Assembly (NCBI RefSeq): GCF_030323025.1
Contig: NZ_CP097329.1
Span: forward strand, 3,830,001 to 3,894,000
Length of the DNA: 64,000 nt
DNA from: Pseudanabaena mucicola str. Chao 1806
GTDB lineage: Bacteria > Cyanobacteriota > Cyanobacteriia > Pseudanabaenales > Pseudanabaenaceae
Direction of reading: 5' to 3'
Position 1 is the first letter of the stretch. Each line of letters begins with the position of its first letter. Under the pieces are notes generated by a model. That model was not told the origin of the DNA, did no database searches, and saw only the letters and a program-made list of their open reading frames with translations. A program made the position numbers and the translations under genes. Positions 61,456 to 64,000 of this stretch are shown here, piece after piece.

Positions 61456-61571
61456 TATAGCAGTCCTAAATGAGATGTGAGTGGCTTGAACTTCGCTCAG
61501 CCATCGATTTTACAGATGGCTGAGCGAAGTTCAAGCCAATGATGTGTAAAACTGAATTTAGAACTGCTATA
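61456..61571. mobile_element. MITE-like element, family E
   Basis: TATAGCAGTCCTAAAT at the left and, inverted, TATAGCAGTTCTAAAT at the right. The interior is a long hairpin GGCTTGAACTTCGCTCAGCC...GGCTGAGCGAAGTTCAAGCC. The ends resemble those of 49080-49227, and the stem shares CTTCGCTCAGCC with 15729-15778. 116 bp, no coding capacity. Confidence 0.72.
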
Positions 61572-61703
61572 TATTTCTATATATTCGTTGAAGCGTTGCC
61601 TTGTTAAGATGTTAACAAATGATCACAAAATATCTCTAAATTTCCATTGCTTATCTTCGATAAAGAAAACATCTTACTGATCGCTAAAATCAATAATCCA
61701 GTA

Positions 61704-61803
61704 AGTAGCCAGACATAAGTAAACTAAAAACCGAGAGTTTTGTTCTGCCCGTTACGCGGGCGAAACAAAACTATAGATTGGGTTTTAATTAACTTGAGCC
61801 ACT
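61704..61803. mobile_element. 100-bp MITE, family B, full copy
   Basis: AGTAGCCAGACATAAGTAAA to AACTTGAGCCACT, exactly 100 bp, with TA on both outer sides (61702-61703 and 61804-61805). The hairpin centre has several changes (TGCCCGTTACGCGGGC), so it looks older than the copies at 35708 and 58168. Confidence 0.88.
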
Positions 61804-61971
61804 TATTCAGCAATCTTGAGCACATTGTATAGGGAACCAAAGTTAAAACTCGAAAAGGAAGTTCTAATGACTCGGATCTGCAAACAGATCGCTAGGACAA
61901 AGCAAATCGCGATCTATGTCAAAATAATATTAATAGTTAACTACAAGCTTATATTTACAAGCTAATTGGCA

Positions 61972-62538
61972 ATGTCTGCAATTTCTCTCAAAGTCCCCAA
62001 GCAAAAAGTCAGTACTCCTCCCTTACAGATACATACTTTAGGCGATCGCGTATTGCGCCAGCCTGCTAAGCGCATTAGTAAAGTCAACGATGAAATTCGG
62101 CAGATCATAGTTGACATGCTAATCACCATGTATAGCAGTGACGGAATTGGTCTAGCTGCACCACAGGTGGGGATTAACAAACAACTACTCGTAATTGATA
62201 TTGAACTCAAGGATGAGAGCAAACCACCTTTAGTCATGATCAATCCTGAAATTAAGGGTTCGGGTGGAGACTTAATCACTGGTGAAGAGGGATGTTTGAG
62301 TATTCCTGAAGTATTTCTCGATGTCGTTCGTCCTGACCAAGTGGAAGTTGCCTATCGCGATGAGGATGGTAGACCACAGAAACTGGTAGCGAGTGGTTTG
62401 CTAGCAAGGGTAATTCAACATGAAATGGATCATTTGAATGGAGTACTATTCGTCGATCGCGTTAAAAATGCAGTTGCTCTTAACAAAGAATTAACCGCCC
62501 ATGGGTTTGCACCTAAGGATGTCCAAGCAATTAAATAA
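61972..62538 (+). CDS. def: Peptide deformylase
   Basis: Protein of 188 residues. All three catalytic motifs are present: SSDGIGLAAPQVGINKQ (motif 1), GEEGCLSIPEVF (motif 2, Cys ligand) and VIQHEMDHLNGVLFVDR (motif 3, HExxH with two His ligands and the catalytic Glu). It removes the formyl group from new proteins. ATG 61972 is preferred; a TTG two codons earlier is possible. A long hairpin overlaps the stop. Confidence 0.95.
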   Translation: MSAISLKVPKQKVSTPPLQIHTLGDRVLRQPAKRISKVNDEIRQIIVDMLITMYSSDGIGLAAPQVGINKQLLVIDIELKDESKPPLVMINPEIKGSGGDLITGEEGCLSIPEVFLDVVRPDQVEVAYRDEDGRPQKLVASGLLARVIQHEMDHLNGVLFVDRVKNAVALNKELTAHGFAPKDVQAIK

Positions 62539-62587
62539 GCTTTAAGTTTTCATTTTGCCTACGACAAAATGAAAACTTAAAGCTTAT
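62535..62587. terminator. Long hairpin overlapping the def stop, probable terminator
   Basis: ATAAGCTTTAAGTTTTCATT plus TTG pairs with 62565-62587 around a 7-base loop. The stop codon of def lies in the left arm. It shares GTTTTCATTTTG with the hairpin at 12863-12895, so it is a dispersed palindrome that here may end the def transcript. Confidence 0.6.
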
Positions 62588-62629
62588 AGTTCTCAACATG
62601 TAGGTGTTTTTAGATATGAGGTAATTTTT

Positions 62630-63301
62630 ATGCTTCAGCTTGATCGCCAAAATTTACCTAGTAGCGACGAATTACCTGATTCCGACGATACACCTGTGGA
62701 TAACGAAGACCAGAATTTTTTGCCTAATCTACTTCTCTTTTTACTGGAGTATATTTGGAAGAATCGTGATGATTGGTACTTTGGTGTAGATATGGGCATT
62801 TATCACACTACAGGATTTAGCCCAAGAGTGCCTGTAGTACCTGATGGATTTTTAAGTTTAGGGGTAGAACGTCGCAAGGGTGGTAAATCACGCCGAAGCT
62901 ATGTGACTTGGGAAGAGAAAGATATTGTCCCTATTTTGACCTTGGAAATAGTATCCCATACCTATGGTGGTGAGTATGAAGAGAAGCTAGAGATTTATCG
63001 TAAATTGGGAGTGCAATATTACATGATTTATAATCCCGAATTCTGGCGGCGCGATCGCCATTTACCGTTGGAAATTTACAAATTAATTGATGGATTTTAT
63101 CAACTCCAAAGTGGTGAACCCTACTGGATGCCAGAAATTAGTTTAGGGATTGGACGTTGTGTCTTACCCTCTGATAACTTATGTCGTGAAGCTTTAAGTT
63201 GGTTTAATCAACAAGGTCAGAGATACCTCACTCCTGAAGAAAAATCAGAGCTTTTAGCCGCGAGATTAAGAGAATTAGGCGAAGACCCTGATTTGCTCTA
63301 A
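62630..63301 (+). CDS. Uma2-family (DUF820) PD-(D/E)XK-like protein
   Basis: Protein of 223 residues. The Uma2 core is visible: VVPDGFLSLGVERRKGGKS (Asp of the nuclease-like motif), PILTLEIVS (the Glu), YEEKLEIYRKLGVQYYMIYN (the Lys helix), and GFYQLQSGEPYWMPEISLGI. The family is hugely expanded in cyanobacteria, with predicted nuclease folds but no settled function. The C-terminal tail (LTPEEKSELLAARLRELGED) is a short helix as in many relatives. The stop codon TAA is supplied by the end of a family B MITE fragment. Confidence 0.88.
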   Translation: MLQLDRQNLPSSDELPDSDDTPVDNEDQNFLPNLLLFLLEYIWKNRDDWYFGVDMGIYHTTGFSPRVPVVPDGFLSLGVERRKGGKSRRSYVTWEEKDIVPILTLEIVSHTYGGEYEEKLEIYRKLGVQYYMIYNPEFWRRDRHLPLEIYKLIDGFYQLQSGEPYWMPEISLGIGRCVLPSDNLCREALSWFNQQGQRYLTPEEKSELLAARLRELGEDPDLL

Positions 63302-63316
63302 TTAAGTTGAGCTACT
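63299..63316. repeat. Solo end of a family B MITE
   Basis: TAATTAAGTTGAGCTACT followed by TA matches the right end of family B exactly (compare 35790-35807). Only these 18 bp remain. They provide the stop codon of the Uma2 gene and touch the stop of the convergent oxidoreductase. Confidence 0.7.
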
Positions 63317-64000
63317 TACCAGATTTTCCAGTCACTCCAATTAAGATTAAAGATGGAAGTATCTGGGAAGGCGATCGCGTTATTATTCTGTACCAGAGTT
63401 TGCTGTAACTTGGTGAGTAGTGGGTTAACTCGCGGCAAGTTCTCAACTAATTGATAGGGCAGAATTCCTTCTGTCAAGGCAAAAGATGCGGTTGTGCCTG
63501 CGGCGGCTCCCACTGACCACTCGTAGGAATGGACGCGATAACCTGCGGCAACAATATAGCTATAGGCAATATTTTTGCCAGAGACGATCAGATTATCAAT
63601 TTTTTGGGGAATTAGCGATCGCAAAGGGATTTGTCCAGGGAAAGCGGCTCCGTGACCATTACGCACACCTGCTCGTTCCGTATTGCCAGCTTTTTCGACA
63701 GGATATTCACTGAGGCAGGGATGGAAGTCGAGATAATATTGGGCAATACCGATCGCATCGGGATATATGGTCGAACGAGTACGACGTGGGATTTGATTAG
63801 GATCTGTATTATTTTTAATAACGCTAGTTGTTTCTAAACCTGCTAGAGCTTTCCATAAATTGCGATAGGCTTGCTGTGAGAGATTTTGGCGATAGGTTTC
63901 CGTACTAAAGTCTACCTGTGAAACATCGATCTCAGACATACTGAAGCCTTCAGGATAGCCATAGGAAGGGCGACCGATAATTCGCCTTGATTCGCGGATA
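63316..64000 (-). CDS. FAD-dependent oxidoreductase, C-terminal part (5' end outside window)
   Basis: The frame stays open to the right edge (IRESRRIIGRPSYGYPEGFS before the first internal Met at 63939), so the start lies beyond the window. Visible pieces are IPLRSLIPQKIDNLIVSGKN, IAYSYIVAAGYRVHSYEWSV and GAAAGTTASFALTEGILPYQ, the C-terminal FAD-contact region of the FAD_oxidored group (FAD-dependent oxidoreductases related to thiazole/fumarate-type flavoproteins). The nucleotide-binding N terminus is not available, so the substrate is unknown. It converges on the Uma2 gene. Confidence 0.8.
   Translation of the reverse strand, partial: IRESRRIIGRPSYGYPEGFSMSEIDVSQVDFSTETYRQNLSQQAYRNLWKALAGLETTSVIKNNTDPNQIPRRTRSTIYPDAIGIAQYYLDFHPCLSEYPVEKAGNTERAGVRNGHGAAFPGQIPLRSLIPQKIDNLIVSGKNIAYSYIVAAGYRVHSYEWSVGAAAGTTASFALTEGILPYQLVENLPRVNPLLTKLQQTLVQNNNAIAFPDTSIFNLNWSDWKIW

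Noticed and set aside
61256-61480. 74-residue frame upstream of def
   Set aside because: It lies across a degenerate family C repeat; the residues are repeat-derived.
1-64000. CRISPR array
   Set aside because: I saw no evenly spaced direct repeats with unique spacers. The repeats present are palindromic and dispersed, or whole-gene tandem copies.

Overview
The window is chromosomal DNA from a cyanobacterium. Three things point there: the cyanobacterial octamer GCGATCGC (HIP1) is scattered through nearly every gene; several genes are typical of the phylum (hmpF-like motility protein, SLH/OprB porin, GH57 branching enzyme, LysM-M23 hydrolase, XisH/XisI); and short palindromic repeats fill most gaps between genes. 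A Pseudanabaena-like filamentous strain is my best guess, but that is inference from gene flavour, not a search result.

Layout. 1-11.6 kb is an accessory defence-type region. It holds a tandem array of at least three AAA ATPase/PD-(D/E)XK genes in 1586-bp units, then dndC-dndD-dndE (DNA phosphorothioation), a broken xisH with an intact xisI, a degenerate M15-peptidase-like gene on the other strand, and a phosphorothioation-associated methyltransferase with a duplicated domain. 11.6-35.1 kb is mostly housekeeping: cobS, a carboxyl-terminal protease, an FAD oxidase, rluD, rsmI, a phasin-like gene, a cyclophilin, hmpF, an ABC permease, a flavin reductase-like gene, tRNA-Gly(GCC), tldD, a GH57 enzyme, a LysM/M23 hydrolase, pheS, an ABC-2 permease and cobB.

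35.1-37.2 kb is a graveyard. An unidentified broken ORF is split by a decayed IS5-type element, which is itself split by two different MITEs. It is followed by a second broken ORF and an attC-like palindrome. 37.2-46.5 kb carries radA, smc, rplT-rpmI, lpxB and a response regulator with GGDEF and EAL domains. An IS1-type element (47.1-48.1 kb) has a 150-bp MITE nested inside it. 48.1-64 kb holds a GNAT enzyme, a MAPEG protein, a phosphohexomutase, an ABC exporter, a porin, tatC, secA, def, an Uma2-type protein and the C-terminal end of an FAD oxidoreductase.

How the genes fit together. The Dnd genes should swap a DNA backbone oxygen for sulfur, using cysteine sulfur from a DndA/IscS encoded elsewhere. 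No known Dnd restriction genes (dptFGH, pbeABCD, sspE) are visible, so the adjacent ATPase-nuclease array is a candidate partner, as inference only. cobS and cobB both serve cobalamin synthesis. tatC and secA are both protein-export genes, but a pair of MITEs lies between them. The most informative part of the window is the repeat population. At least four MITE-like families can be given exact ends and target duplications because they landed in recognisable transposase DNA. A fifth, the CCCTCACCCC-type repeat, has entered two protein-coding genes in frame.
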